This document shows positions 34,165-45,936 of a stretch of 64,000 nucleotides of DNA, piece by piece. The notes under the pieces were generated by a model. That model searched no databases. It saw only the letters and a program-made list of their open reading frames with translations, and had not been told where the DNA came from. Numbering within the stretch: the first letter of the stretch is position 1; each line of letters opens with the position of its first letter. This DNA comes from Branchiostoma belcheri (taxonomy: Eukaryota; Chordata; Leptocardii; Amphioxiformes; Branchiostomatidae): assembly GCF_001625305.1 (NCBI RefSeq), contig NW_017804442.1, positions 1,216,304 to 1,280,303 on the forward strand. The letters are read 5' to 3'. Position numbers and translations under genes: made by a program.

Positions 34165-34302
34165 AAAAAAACTTTATTCAATTCGTGCTTAGCAAGTTTT
34201 ATTTTGCCTCTACTTTTCTATTTTAGCCTCTACTTGTTGCATTGTTGCTACTGCAGAAGCTGCCATCAGGAAACAGTCAGTTGTCAGGTTGGTGAGCTAC
34301 AG
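34165..34302 (-). other. 3' UTR exon of gene C
   Basis: Minus strand: acceptor ATTCCAG|CTGTAGCTCACC at 34302, a stretch with GCAGTAGCAACAATGCAA shared with genes D and E, and AATAAA at 34178-34173. Confidence 0.65.
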
Positions 34303-34727
34303 CTGGAATGAAAATAGATACAAAGATATTTCAGAAAGTCATGAAATAACCACCTGTATTGTGCAGGAAGGATTGCTGACAAGAATACAGTCAACTTTCA
34401 GTCTGACAAAAATGTTCTTTCTACTAATTTAATTTTCATGTCTCTTGTCTTTTCCATTGTCATTTTTCATGGTAGTGTTGGAATTGGAATTGGAATGTTG
34501 CCTTTTATACCTTTCTGTCCCTCAAAAAGTTACATTACGCTCAGATATGCAAACGACAACAGCCGTGTCTGAGACAGAAAAGCACAGAGCTTCCATGACC
34601 CGTAGTCTGTTTCAGTTGTAGTCACTGTATCAGGAATACTAGTATCTCAGTATCCTTACTTTGATCTACCAATCTGGTTAACGGGCGAAGAGAGTAATAC
34701 TTACGATTGATGGCAGTTAGGTCGTGG

Positions 34728-37700
34728 TTACTGGTCGGCCGCCATGACCATGTCATAGATGTACGTTATCTTGTCCGCTTCAGTGCCGTCCAAGAACCCG
34801 TCACCTGGAAACAGCCAAGCAACACAACGTGAAAATATTGTTGAAATCGTGATCTAGTGACTAGTCAGGCTATAAAGCTAGTGGCCTGGTCAGTGGAAGG
34901 GCTGCTAGAAGCGTGATGTAGCCAGGCTAGGGGCCTGACCCACCAGTGGAAGGGCTGCTAGAAGCGTGGTGTAGTCAGGCTAGGGGACTGAACAGTGGAA
35001 GGGCTGCTAGAAGCGTCATGTAGTCAGACTAGGGGCCTGACCAGTGGAAGGGCTACTAGAAGCGTGATGTAGCCAGGCTAGGGGCCTGACCAGTGGAAGG
35101 GCTGCTAGAAGTGTGATGTAGTCAGGCTAGGGCCCTGACCAGTGAAAGGGCTGCTAAAAGTGTGATGTAGTCAGGCTAGGGGCCTGACTAGTGGAAGGGC
35201 TGCTAGAAGTGTGATGTAGTCAGGCTAGGGGCCTGACCAGTGGAAGGGCTACTAGAAGTGTGCACGTGATGTAGTCAGGCTAGGGGCCTGACCTGTGGAA
35301 GGGCTGCTAGAAGCGTCATGTAGTCAGGCTAAGCTAGGGGCCTGACCTGCATAAGCAATAGCAGTACATACACACACATGGTACAAATCCTACCGTTGGT
35401 GGGGTCGTGTGGCGTAGCGGCAGAGACTCGGAACCAAGAGGTCCCGGGTTCGAGTCCTGACATGCCACCGCCGGGTTCGAGTCCTGACATGCCACTGCCC
35501 TTGGGAAAGGCACTTTACACGACTTTCCTCACTTAACTAAGTTAAAAATTAGTATTGTCTTGTTCCGTATTTGTCCTCTATCTGCGTTGGTGGCGGCATA
35601 AAATAAGTTGATATAACTTGAGTTTGCCGTCACCATGTCTACTCATGAAATGTTGGAATAGAAAAATATCCTACCGTTCGTGTCCTGGTAGTTGAAGAGG
35701 GTGTCCAAGCCGAGGTTGTGCATCTCTCCGAAGCTCAGGGTCCCGTCACTGTTGTGGTCCAAGATGTTGAACAGCAGCTGGTCTCCCACGTACATGACGA
35801 ACTCCTGCTCATTCAAGTGGTTGTCACCTGCACGGACAAGATGAAGAAGACGTTTGTTTGGCGTAGCGGCAGAGTGGTCGACTCGGAACCAAGAGGTCCC
35901 GGATTCGAGGCCTGACATGCCATCGATCTTTTGCCCTTGGGAAAGGCACTTTACACACACATGACGTTTTCAAAATCATATCCAGTTGCTTGAGTAACTG
36001 TTTTTTGGCGTATCGTATTACCTGGATGTCTAACCTTCATCGACGCACTTTACACGATTTTCCTCACTTGGCTTAGGTGAAAATGAGTATTGTATTGTCC
36101 CGTGTTGGTGGCGGCATTAATATAAGTTGAAAAACTTGAGTGTGCCGTCACCACGTCTGGTGATTAGATGTTGGAATATATATTTAAAAAAAAAGACGTT
36201 TGATGAGATCACGTTAAGAGAGGCTTGCCTGCATTTCCAGTCAAAGCTGCTAGGGGGTCCAAAACACGTAATGCGCCGTTTTACTGTTCAGTCATCATCA
36301 AATACAGATTTTATCGATTTTACTGTAGTAATGCAGTTTTATGGTTAGCGTTGTTGATGTTGAATTAGAATCGGAAGGTTCTGAGGAAAGGCAAATGGCA
36401 CTTGGAAAAGGAACTTTTTGCTCACTCGACTCAAGGGAAAATAGAACCTATAGCTAGCTTCGATTAGGGGCGTGGACTTAATGCTGGAAGTCCCATGTAC
36501 AGGACGTCCCATGTTAGAGGACAGCCACACTTCAAGCATTACACTTATCAAAAGGTGAGGCCCATTCCGGTGTGAGTTGATCAAGTCTTACAGTTCGGCG
36601 TTACCTACTATTATAAAGGTGTTGCGCCCATAGACGGTTTATCGGTTATGCGAACAAAAAACAAACAATACGTTGATGAAGGATAGACATCAAGGTATAC
36701 AATACTTTTCAAACTCTACTACTGGATGAATTATTGAGATAATTTCACTGGATGTGGACAGTACAGTACTGTAACCCGATACATTTTGAGTGGTTCCCAT
36801 GAGCCTTGTTTTTGTGGTGAATCATGAAGTATAGGAAAATACATTAAAGAATGTTTCGATCTTAGAGAACACATGTTAGAGAATAGTTAACCTTTATTGT
36901 TACATCATACATATATCATACATATATTCTGTACGTAAGATGACGTTATCCACACATGTATTTAGCTTTGTTAGATCTTTAGTTAAGTTGTAGAAGACCA
37001 TACAAAAGTCTCTGTACTTTTTTGTCAATAAAGAATTCTATAGTAAATAAAAAGAATGTCACCCGAAACGTCGGGAAATTACGTCCAGCAGTATAGTTTG
37101 AATTTCCTATGAAAAACAAACAATAGGAACAGTACCGTCTTGGTCTGCGGCCACCAGAGCCTGGTGCATGGTCATGACGAGTTCCACTTCAGCCAGGCTG
37201 ATCTTGCCGTCGCCGTCAGCGTCCAGACCCCCGTGGACTAGATCGGGGTTGGTCTTGATCGCGTTGTACACATAAAGAACCCCGTCGACTTCAGACGTAT
37301 TAAGGCTGAGGTAGCCATCCCCTGAAACCAAACCAAACCAAATAACATGGATACAAAACGTAAGATTCCAAAAGTAAATCTGCCAAATTTGTAATTGTTT
37401 ATACTCATGTATTTATTTTATATCTTTGGTAAGTTTTGTTTGAGTATGTTAATCTGTTCCATATGCCTCTGGTAGCTTTATTCATGCATCATCTATTTTG
37501 TATTCACTTCTGTCTAGTGCCTAGTCATCCCATACGGGCACAAGACATGTGAATCAAGCTTCATCCATTAAGTAGGACACATGTACATTTGCTGTACGCC
37601 ACAACCTTATCTGACATAGTTTTGTTTCAATTTCTATCAATAACAAAGGTTTTCGAAAAAAGTGATACTTAAAACAGTGTTTTAGCATCATGCACCATTA

Positions 37701-40060
37701 CCTGATACTACAACTTGTGGCTTTGTGGCAAAATCACTTACGAAATCGTTAGTCTCTACCAGACTAACTATATATATACGCTGGCTGTATATAGGAGAAT
37801 ATTTGCTAGGGGAGTTTGGCCGCCTTGGGGTTTGACTGGCCGCGCAGAGGGAAAGAAACTACCTCCCCGCGGCCGGACTCCCTCGGCCCATTTTATTCTC
37901 TTCTTTGCCGAATTCTACGATCCCTATTCTCGTAGAAAGGCCTGGTGGAGGCTACGAAAACGTACCGTCTACGTCGAAGATGTCGAAGATGGTGTCCAGT
38001 GAAGTTCCGCCCTTCACCTCGTCATAGGACAGCTGGCCGTCCATATCGGTGTCCAGGGAGTCCAAAAGAGCCTGGGAATCGTTACCATAAACCGGAAACA
38101 TCTCCTGCGCGGTCAGAAAGCCGTCTCCTGTGTGAAAAAAACTCGGATTTAATGAAATGAAATGAAATGAAATACCTTTATTGTACATTCATGTCACGGC
38201 GGGTGAGGTACAGGTCAAGACTTAACAGACACATAACAAACGTGTGTAGAAAGCATACACAAGGAACATACAAGGGGCACTATACTAGGCTAATACAAAG
38301 TGTTCAACTTTTTCTCGCTTTTTTGTACAATGGAAAATGTGGAAACAGATCATGTTTGTGATACAGGGTTTGTCTAGAGGAATCAAAAATATAAATCTAT
38401 CATTTGCACTTAGGTGTTCAAAGTATGGGAACTTCTCTTTGATATGATTAAAAAGAGCATATCTTTCATTAGCATATAAAGTACAGTCTAAAATAAAGTT
38501 TTGTTCATCTTCTATTCTATTCATGTTACAGTAATGACAGAGTCTATTCTGGAGAGGAATGCGTTTAATAAGCGATTCCTACATCGGACGTGGATCGATA
38601 ACGAATTCCAACCATAGTTCTCCCATTGCTTATGCCATTGGTCGATTGGATGACCAAGCATGTGCGACGATAGGCCATTATACTGAATATTCAGATACAG
38701 ATAGAGAAGCTGGTGTGTTACCCCGAAGGTTGGTTATACCGGTAGTATACAGATACAGAAGCTGGTTTGTTATGCCGAAGGGTGTGTTGGGTATGGTGTG
38801 TTACACCGGCTATACAGATACAGAAGCTGGTTTGCTATCCCGAAGGTTGGTTATACCGGCTATACAGATACAGAAGCTGGTGTGTTATGCCGAAGGTTGG
38901 TTATACCGGCTATACAGATACAGAAGCTGGTTTGCTATCCCGAAGGTTGGTTATACCGGCTATACAGATACAGAAGCTGGTGTGTTATGCCGAAGGGTGG
39001 TTATACCGGCTATACAGCTGGTGTGTTACACCGAAAGGCGGCTATACAGAGAGAAATACAACTAGGCATACGGTAGCGGGGTTCGTACCGTTCATGTCTA
39101 TGGCGACGATGGCTTCATCCAGTGTGAAGGCGCCCAGAACCTCGAGCTTGGAGAGCTTGCCGTCTCCGTTGGCGTCGAGAGCGTTAGTGATGGCAGCGTC
39201 GGGGTTCTGGATGGTGTTGTAGATGTAGTTCATCTGGTACGATTCTGTGTTGTCCAGGACTCCGTCACCTGCAAAATGGAACAGGATGAAATACTCTGAA
39301 CAAAAGATGCGCCAAAAAGCAGTTACTCAAGCAACTGGATATGATTTTAGAAACGGTCAGACGTTTCAGCTAGCATCCACTAGCTTTCGTCAGTGACTGA
39401 GAGACCAGAGGAGAAATGCAGGTTTATAAGCACAAACTATTGATGTCCTAAACCGAGCCACTTGCTTATGTTTTTCACATCTAGTAAGTAAACAGAAAAC
39501 GTACCGTTCTTGTCGAAGAGGTCGAAGAACTCGCCCAGGTTGAGCCCGTGCTGGAACTCGCCGATGGTGAGATGGTCGTCGCCGTTGTTGTTCAGCTGGT
39601 AAAAGATGTCTCCGCTACCGAAGAGTTCGACGATCTGCGGCAGGTAGAGGAACCCGTCGTCTGTAAAAACAAATTGGCAAAGACTAAAGACGGCTCCGTG
39701 AATAGTTTCATCAGGTTGGTAAGACACTGAGTAAAGAGACTATTTTTACACAACCAAGTCTTTTACTACTCAGCCGACGTTTCTGTGACCGTCTGTCACC
39801 TTCCTCAGGGCAGTTCTGACTGGTTCACATTGCATTGCAGCACAGGTGTCGCTGCTACAGTTGAGTATGTTACCAAGTCCTGAAATATATATTGAGGTAC
39901 CATCAATGTCCAAGGCGACCAGAGCGTCGTGCAGTGTCATCGCGTTCATGACCTCCTGCTTGGAGATCAGTCCGTCGCCATCTGCATCCAGCATCATAGT
40001 CTGCCTCCTCATTGGAGAAGCAGTTGCCAGGGCAACGAAGAACAGGAGGAAGGGAGTCAT
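34728..40060 (-). CDS. Gene C: secreted 12-EF-hand protein
   Basis: Exons: 40060-39901, 39660-39505, 39268-39089, 38127-37966, 37321-37136, 35827-35675, 34804-34728, giving about 357 residues. Signal peptide MTPFLLFFVALATASP then MRRQTMML. Loops include DADGDGLISKQE, NNNGDDHLTIGE, DKNGDGVLDNTE, DANGDGKLSKLE, DTDMDGQLSYDE, DADGDGKISLAE and DHNSDGTLSFGE. The C-terminus is YIYDMVMAADQ. All junctions are phase 1 and every border is GT-AG. Exon sizes match B, D and E except exon 5 (186 nt here, 180 in B, 189 in D and E). Intron 3 contains a 50-bp repeat array, intron 6 a 49-bp array, and a foldback element abuts the donor of exon 4. Confidence 0.9.
34862..35345. repeat. 49-bp minisatellite in intron 6 of gene C
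   Basis: About nine units around GGGGCCTGACCAGTGGAAGG and GCTGCTAGAAGCGTGATGTA. Shorter remains are in intron 6 of gene D (46240-46440) and gene E (56120-56310). Confidence 0.85.
35402..35661 (+). mobile_element. tRNA-derived SINE in intron 6 of gene C
   Basis: GTCGTGTGGCGTAGCGGCAGA, B box GGTTCGAGTCC, then the usual body. The B-box segment is duplicated (35449 and 35473). Confidence 0.8.
35862..36180 (+). mobile_element. tRNA-derived SINE with a nested insertion, intron 5 of gene C
   Basis: Same SINE family; interrupted at about 35956-36044 by a piece of the hammerhead-family repeat, flanked by GCACTTTACAC on both sides. Confidence 0.8.
36864..37040 (+). repeat. Second copy of the LINE-tail-like repeat
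   Basis: AGAACACATGTTAGAGAATA at the start and GTCAATAAAGAATTC at the end, as at 20766-20941. Confidence 0.55.
37750..37954. mobile_element. Foldback MITE next to the donor of gene C exon 4
   Basis: TAGTCTCTACCAGAC ... GGCCTGGTGGAGGCTA. Flanks CGAAATCGT and CGAAAACGT match at 8 of 9; the right one begins two bases into the intron. Confidence 0.8.
38145..38545 (-). mobile_element. LINE 3' end in intron 3 of gene C
   Basis: An (AATGA)n tail at 38147-38172 followed by CTTTATTGTACATTCATG; minus-strand orientation. No coding part is recognised. Confidence 0.45.
38692..39045. repeat. 50-bp minisatellite in intron 3 of gene C
   Basis: About seven units of TACAGATACAGAAGCTGGT...GGTTATACCGGC. Related traces in intron 3 of gene D (48130-48350) and gene E (54600-54790). 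Confidence 0.85.
39356..39397 (-). ncRNA. Hammerhead-ribozyme-like motif, family 2, second copy
   Basis: All core bases and the 4-bp stem I are kept; the stem II change (ACTAGCT to GCTAGCT) leaves a G-U pair. Confidence 0.45.
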
Positions 40061-40307
40061 GGTTGGGTTGGTGGGTGGGTGGTGGTTTGATGTCAGTAGC
40101 TGAAAACAGTTACATGGCGGCATTTTTTGTAAAATTGAAACAAGACAGTTCTGAAGATTTTGAATAACAAACACTATTATATTGTGACATAGACTTAGAT
40201 TTAGACTAAAGGATTGCCCTGTCAACCGACAAACTATGAAATACGACACATATTAAAATTTTATGGTAAAATACAAAGAAAGTTAGGATAAGGAACAAGT
40301 CACTTAC

Positions 40308-40335
40308 CTGTCTGTCTTCTCGAGTGGGAAATTAA
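40308..40335 (-). other. 5' UTR exon of gene C
   Basis: Minus-strand text CGAGAAGACAGACAG|GTAAGTGAC ends at 40308; the second leader part starts at 40099 after TTTTCAG. The start near 40335 is inferred from the TATA box about 30 nt upstream. Confidence 0.6.
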
Positions 40336-40362
40336 GTTGTTCTGACTTATGCAATATGTGTT

Positions 40363-40370
40363 CTTTTATA
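40363..40370 (-). promoter_or_regulatory. TATA box of gene C
   Basis: TATAAAAG on the minus strand, at a conventional distance from the inferred transcription start and matching the TATA box of gene E. Confidence 0.6.
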
Positions 40371-40695
40371 CGGTTTGTCGTATTACTCTGTGTACAGTTT
40401 TCTCACATTTCTGAGCCTATTTTTAGTCTATATCTGATGGCGCTGAACAGTTTGTTTCCAGCACTTGAGCCTATTTTTAATCCGTCTCTGTTTTCACAAG
40501 ATAATTTGCAGGATATTCTTGGGTCTATACCCAATACAATAAACATACATGTATACATTCAACCTGTCAAAGGGCGTACTGTGTTTACTGTGACAGGGCG
40601 AGGCGATATAATTATAACTTCATGTAAACAACATAGTTACGTCAAGATACTATTTATGTAAAGGTACTAGTTTACACAACTGGTGTGTCATCGCA

Positions 40696-40727
40696 TGACG
40701 TCAGAGCTTCGTCTACACATGACGTCA
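40696..40727 (-). promoter_or_regulatory. Paired CRE-like palindromes upstream of gene C
   Basis: TGACGTCA at 40696-40703 and 40720-40727, 24 bp apart start to start, with a 16-nt spacer containing CGTCTACACA. The same arrangement lies upstream of genes D and E. TGACGTCA is the classic CREB/ATF site; use here is inferred. Confidence 0.55.
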
Positions 40728-41251
40728 AAGCTACGTGACTTCATCTTCGATAGTAGTTTGAAAAATCAAAATCAGACCTGTAAAAGTGCTTGTGGTAGAT
40801 ACCAGTTACACATATAAGTTCCACATTGTAATAGCATTATATTAAGAGATTCTTTATTGACTCAAAAAAAAACGAACAGGGACATTTGTATGGTCTTCTA
40901 CTGTAACAGATAAAGATGTAACTAAGCTAAATAATAACGTCATCCTACGTACAGAATATCTGTCATAACCACGACAATGAGTTAAATATTAAGTTCCAAA
41001 TCGTAATTGCATCAACTAATTTTATATCTATATATCAATGGTTTATTTGCATTGAAAACACAACAACACTGCCCCTAAATGGCAGTCAGAGGCTGAATTG
41101 ACATCAGGACATCACATGAACAGTATAAAACGCCATACTTAACAATTTAAAATAGTAATAAACCATTACATAAAATGTATATAAAATATTGTCAGCAAAC
41201 GTTTCAAGTGCAAATATCATTGCAGATAACAATACAGACGGACAATGGTAA

Positions 41252-41648
41252 GGCCATGTTGATTTGATTATATGGATGACATCCTCTGGGAACCCCAAAA
41301 CTGATGCGCGCGTGCGAATAAAAAAAAAAGTTTTGCAAAAAAAAGTTGCTTTCACTATGAAATCTACGTGGTCATGAAGGTTGAACAAATGGCACAGAAT
41401 ATGTTATGGTGAATAATCTACTCTTCGAATTCATTTCTTTACATTTTTGTCTTTTTTCCTTTGATTTTGGCATTCTACGACATTGGTATCGTTTCTAAAT
41501 GTTTTCTTTGCAACTTATGGTATATTTTTGCTCATTTAGCAACTGTTTTGCACGATTTACACTATGGTTGAAAACTTTTTTTTTTTTTGGAAACGGCCGA
41601 AAATTCATGCGCGCGCGGATGTCATCCATATAATCAAATCAACATGGC
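41252..41648. mobile_element. Non-autonomous DNA transposon with 35-bp inverted ends
   Basis: GCCATGTTGATTTGATTATA at the left and its inverse at the right, about 400 bp apart. The interior resembles 10667-10850 in intron 10 of gene A in the opposite orientation. Confidence 0.6.
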
Positions 41649-42365
41649 CTAACACTAAAATAAGTCTTCGGTCCAAAAAATGTGACAGTGTAACCAATTC
41701 AAATTATCTCATTACAGATCATCACTTAACGAGTTCAGCGTTGCCTGACAACTTCCAGGTACTAGGTGTAACCGTCCAACATGGCGGATAACAACTACGT
41801 CATAGTCACGTGAGTACAAACAATTGTCATGTCAATCAAAATGGGTTTCATAAGAACGTCGGCAGAACGAACTGCGCCTGCGCAAAACCACGGTTTTCGT
41901 TGGATTTTTGGTCAATGTTGCATCAGAATTTTGCCTGTTGCAGACGATATCTTTTCCGACATAACATTTGAAAACTACTGTCGGGATGCTAACCTTATAT
42001 GAGCAAATACACCCATATATGAGACGTTCTGCCGAATTAAGTGCTATGTACAATACATTACAGGTTTTGCGCAGGTGCAGTACATTCTGCCGACGTGCTA
42101 TTAAAATGGGTGTCACGTATTATCATTGGCGGTCTTGTCAAAGCAATGAATGCTTCTGCCATTTTGCGATGTTGCGTAACTAGGCCTTGGCAATGCTGCC
42201 ATGTGCCAAAATCAACATGACCTGCGATGACCTCAAGTCAATATAATTATGATAAGCCTCGGTGCGAAATACATCACGTGGATTTGGCACGCGCTAGCTG
42301 AATGAACACTCGGTCAAACACGCGGGACCTTCCCACGACTTGCCTCCGACCAAGGTCGGTGCTAT

Positions 42366-42808
42366 TTTTTTATTCCAACATGTAATCACAAGACGTGGTG
42401 ACAGCACACTCAAGTTTTTTTTCAACTCATATTACCTTATATGCCACCACCAATACAGGGGACAATACAATAGCCTCTACCAGGCTTCAGGAGGCGGCTG
42501 GAAAGAGTGGAAATAGGCCAAATAGAGAGATAACATGCCAGGGGAGTTAGTCCGCCGTGAGAGAACAATTTGCCAAGCGCGGACCAACTCCCTCAGCATG
42601 TTATCTCTCTATTTGGCCAATTTTTTTCTACTCTTTCCAGCTGGTATAGGCTAACAATACAATACAATACTCATTTTTCAACTGTGCGAAGTGAGGAAAG
42701 TCGTGTGAATTGCCTTTCCCAAGGGAACAAGATCGGTGACATGTCGGGACTTCGAACCCGGGACCTCTTGGTTCCGAGTCGAGCACTCTACCGCTACGCC
42801 ACACGACC
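42366..42808 (-). mobile_element. tRNA-derived SINE split by a foldback MITE
   Basis: Same family on the minus strand; parts 42366-42470 and 42654-42808 are continuous once the MITE is removed. Confidence 0.8.
42471..42653. mobile_element. Foldback MITE inserted in a SINE
   Basis: Family of 595-816; perfect 9-bp flanks ACAATACAA at 42462-42470 and 42654-42662, splitting the SINE at 42366-42808. Confidence 0.85.
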
Positions 42809-43401
42809 CCAGGGAGCTATTGTATGAGTCGCCTGCAGTTTCAGCTCGATAGTGCTCTGACCACTTCCAAGCAGAATTTGACTTTCCCGAATTTGAATTT
42901 CGTTTCAAAATGCATAGTCGGCTGGCACAGGCAGCTCTTAACGACTTGTAGGCAACGTCTCCGATCCACACGCAACCACAATCAATTTTTCGTTGTATTT
43001 TGCATCGTGTGCTACCTTTTCTGCATTCTTCATTGGGTGGGAAATTGTTCATGTGCTTCCAGCATCTTTGCTGTTTATTACGTTGTGTTACATAATTTAC
43101 TATGTATTATCTGTATTTCCTTATATTGGGTTCCTTTTTGTTAATTTATCCTCTCATTATATGTAAGTGGTAGTGTTAAAAAAATAAGTCTTAGTTACTT
43201 GAGTGCGCTATAACTACTACTTTATGTTGTACTCTCTTCCTCAATGTCTGAACAATTAAGAAAACACAGATGACGTAATTCCCAACAACAGTCTAAAAAA
43301 AAGACCATGACCGGTTGTGTGACAGGGCAATGCCCTATACTTCACGCCCACGCGATAACCTGTCACTTAACCGGGCACATCCAGTATTTTTAAATAGCTT
43401 T

Positions 43402-43670
43402 TTTTTTTATTCCAACATGTAATTACCAGACGTACGTGGTGACGACACACATAAGTTTCTTCAACTTATAGCCGCCACCAACACAGGGGACAAATACATT
43501 GCAGGACAATACTGACTCCGACATTTACAATACTCATTTTAACATGAGCTAAGTGAGGAAAGCCGTGTAAAGTGCCTTTCCCAAGGGCACAAGATCGGTG
43601 GCATGTCAGGACTCGAACCCGGGACTCTAAGTTCCGAGTCGCGCACTCTGCCGCTACGCCACACGACCCC
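43402..43670 (-). mobile_element. tRNA-derived SINE between genes C and D
   Basis: Same family; tRNA-like end CTGCCGCTACGCCACACGAC and body GCCTTTCCCAAGGGCACAAG on the plus strand. Confidence 0.8.
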
Positions 43671-44677
43671 ACTACATCCAGTATTAAGTACACACACGTG
43701 CGTCTCCGTGTGACTGGGCTCGTAACCTTCGCTAAGAAGGTTATGTTTTCAGTAGCGTTTGTCCGTCTGTTTGTCTGTTAATTATTAAGTACATACACGT
43801 ATACACGTGGGGCTCCGGGTGACAAGACTGGCCTGGTTGTTTGTTTTTAAGATCTTATTTTTAGACCCATTAGAAGGTTTGAAATCTTACTATGAAATTG
43901 AGCTTTGTAGGTATTTCTGCTGTCTACCTGCACCTAACCTGCACTGGTCCATGTACTGGTTATTTGGTTATTTGCGAGTTAGCACAGTACAATTCGAGCT
44001 GTGTAGGTATTTCTGATGTCTACCGGCACCTAACAACATGTACTGGATTTTATATATGTGTATGGAGTTTTATTTTGTTGACTGGCACCACCTACATTTT
44101 GATGAAGAAATAAAGGCAATGGTTTCTGAACAGTTTTTAGTGATCCATACTTTCTAATTCTGAGCAGTGAAGGTATGTTACCGGTAAAATTGCCTGTCTA
44201 TAGGTAAATTTTCAATGTTTTCGATGTAGGTAATTCTGAATGTTTCCCAGTACCACCAGTGCAGGTATGCAGAAACAAGTATTTTGAGCCCTGTGTTAAA
44301 AGTTATCCAGCAGAGCTGCGACATCTAGCGAAATTAGACCAAATGGCAGCTCCTGCGTTTTTTGTTTGGATAAGATCTCTGCTATACCTGTCAGTTTAAC
44401 TACTCTAAAGAACAAAGTAACAATGACAGTTTCTGAATGAATAAATAAGTCCTTTATTGTCCAATATGTTACGTACAGGCCACAACAAAGGCATAGTTTA
44501 GTTTGTAAACAGCGTAAACATCTAGTTATTAAGTAAATTCAAATTCTCGCATTTCTGTGATGGCAAAAAGGTAAGAACAGACATGTTTTAGGATAAGAGC
44601 TAATTTAGAAATGTGAATTTATCTGTATGACTTATTTGAATGAAGCAAGGAAACGTTGATGTTAACAGTTCCAACTC

Positions 44678-44759
44678 TTTTATTGCATTAATGTATCGAC
44701 ACTAAAACGAATTTTGCATTGTTGCTTCTGCGTCAGGAAACCGGTGCCGGGTAGGTGAA
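44678..44759 (-). other. 3' UTR exon of gene D
   Basis: Minus strand: acceptor TTTATTGCAG|TTCACCTACC at 44759; the text matches the 3' UTR exon of gene E. AATAAA lies at 44683-44678. Confidence 0.65.
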
Positions 44760-45364
44760 CTGCAATAAAAATGCAAAGATGCTTTTCAGTAGTTCTCGAA
44801 ATATTGAGGTTTATTGAGGAAAAGCTCTCCTTTAGCTGCCCACCCGAGGGTGGCAGCTATTCTTCCAGGAGACGGTACATAAGACATAGCAATACATCAC
44901 ATACAATTACATATACATTTACATTACATAGTATTTTAAAAGAAGACAAATGTGTAACATCGTATGTGCTCTACTTATTCATGTCCCTCATGTGTTTTGG
45001 TAGGCCTTGTATACAGAACTGTACTAACTGTAATTTGTAGGAAAAAAAACAACTTCTAAAGTCGCAAGTTGACAATAAGGATCTTTTCCCTGCCTCCCTT
45101 ACAAATTTACACGGTATTGTCGTACATTTGCAAGTGAATTGTTGCTCTTTATAAGTTTTGCATCAGTTAGCCAGTTAATGTATAATACGCTCGTATATTA
45201 GAGTAACTGCTCAGAAATATTACATAGTATATAGACCGTTTTGTACAGCAACAAACGTTTACGATGCAGAAACATACAGAGCTGTTTTAGTGATCAAGCT
45301 CCAGTTGATTTCCTTGTACAAAAGGATATCAGAGTCCTTACTATGATCTACCAAATTGGGTATT

Positions 45365-45500
45365 TCAATTGCAATTTATTTATTTAAACAGTAATTACAA
45401 CTCAGGCCATTTTGGCCTGCTTTTCAGGTAATCCTGGATACACATAAAAGTACACACACAAATACACAGTACATAAACCATTACTAATTACAACATCCTA
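45365..45500 (-). repeat. Interspersed repeat shared with 63383-63500
   Basis: Both contain GGCCATTTTGGCCTGCTTTT and CAGGTAATCCTGGATACACA. Looks like a LINE 3' end. Confidence 0.55.
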
Positions 45501-45820
45501 AACATCAACAGTGTCAAGTCCTGCTCCTAAAGGTGTCCTCCCTGGCTAATTTGGCATTTTAAGTTTTCATCGTTTTCTCACAAAGAAATTTAGAAAGAAC
45601 TGCGGTTGTACTGAATATTGATACCTGGGTACAAAAGGGTTACGAATATGATTTTATGGACTATATGGATGACGTCATCACATTTTATTGCCCCAAATGT
45701 AATTATCTTGAAAGTTATAATATTGCACTTTGGTACAAGTAACTAAAATAAAAATATGATTTTCATGTGCATAATGGTCAAAGCTACAAACGTGCGTTTG
45801 CACAAATTGATATCTACTAA

Positions 45821-45892
45821 TTACCCGTAGTTATTAGAGAATAACTAGATTTTAATTAGGCAATTAGGTTTTTCTCTAATAACTACGGGTAA
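45821..45892. repeat. Inverted repeat in the 3' UTR intron of gene D
   Basis: TTACCCGTAGTTATTAGAGAA and its inverse about 30 nt apart. Confidence 0.6.
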
Positions 45893-45936
45893 AGGACGAA
45901 GAGAGTGCTACTTACAGTTGGCAGTGTTTAATGGCT

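Larger units (their letters stand above)
40740..44660. other. Spacer between genes C and D
   Basis: Made of repeats listed separately (40846, 41252, 42366, 43402) and AT-rich text. I see no gene. Confidence 0.5.

Noticed and set aside
34862..35345. Regular 49-bp repeats that resemble a CRISPR array at first sight
   Set aside because: Units are contiguous with no unique spacers, in an intron of an animal gene; it is a minisatellite.
38559..39222. Long open frames (168 and 151 codons)
   Set aside because: They only translate the 50-bp minisatellite in intron 3 of gene C.
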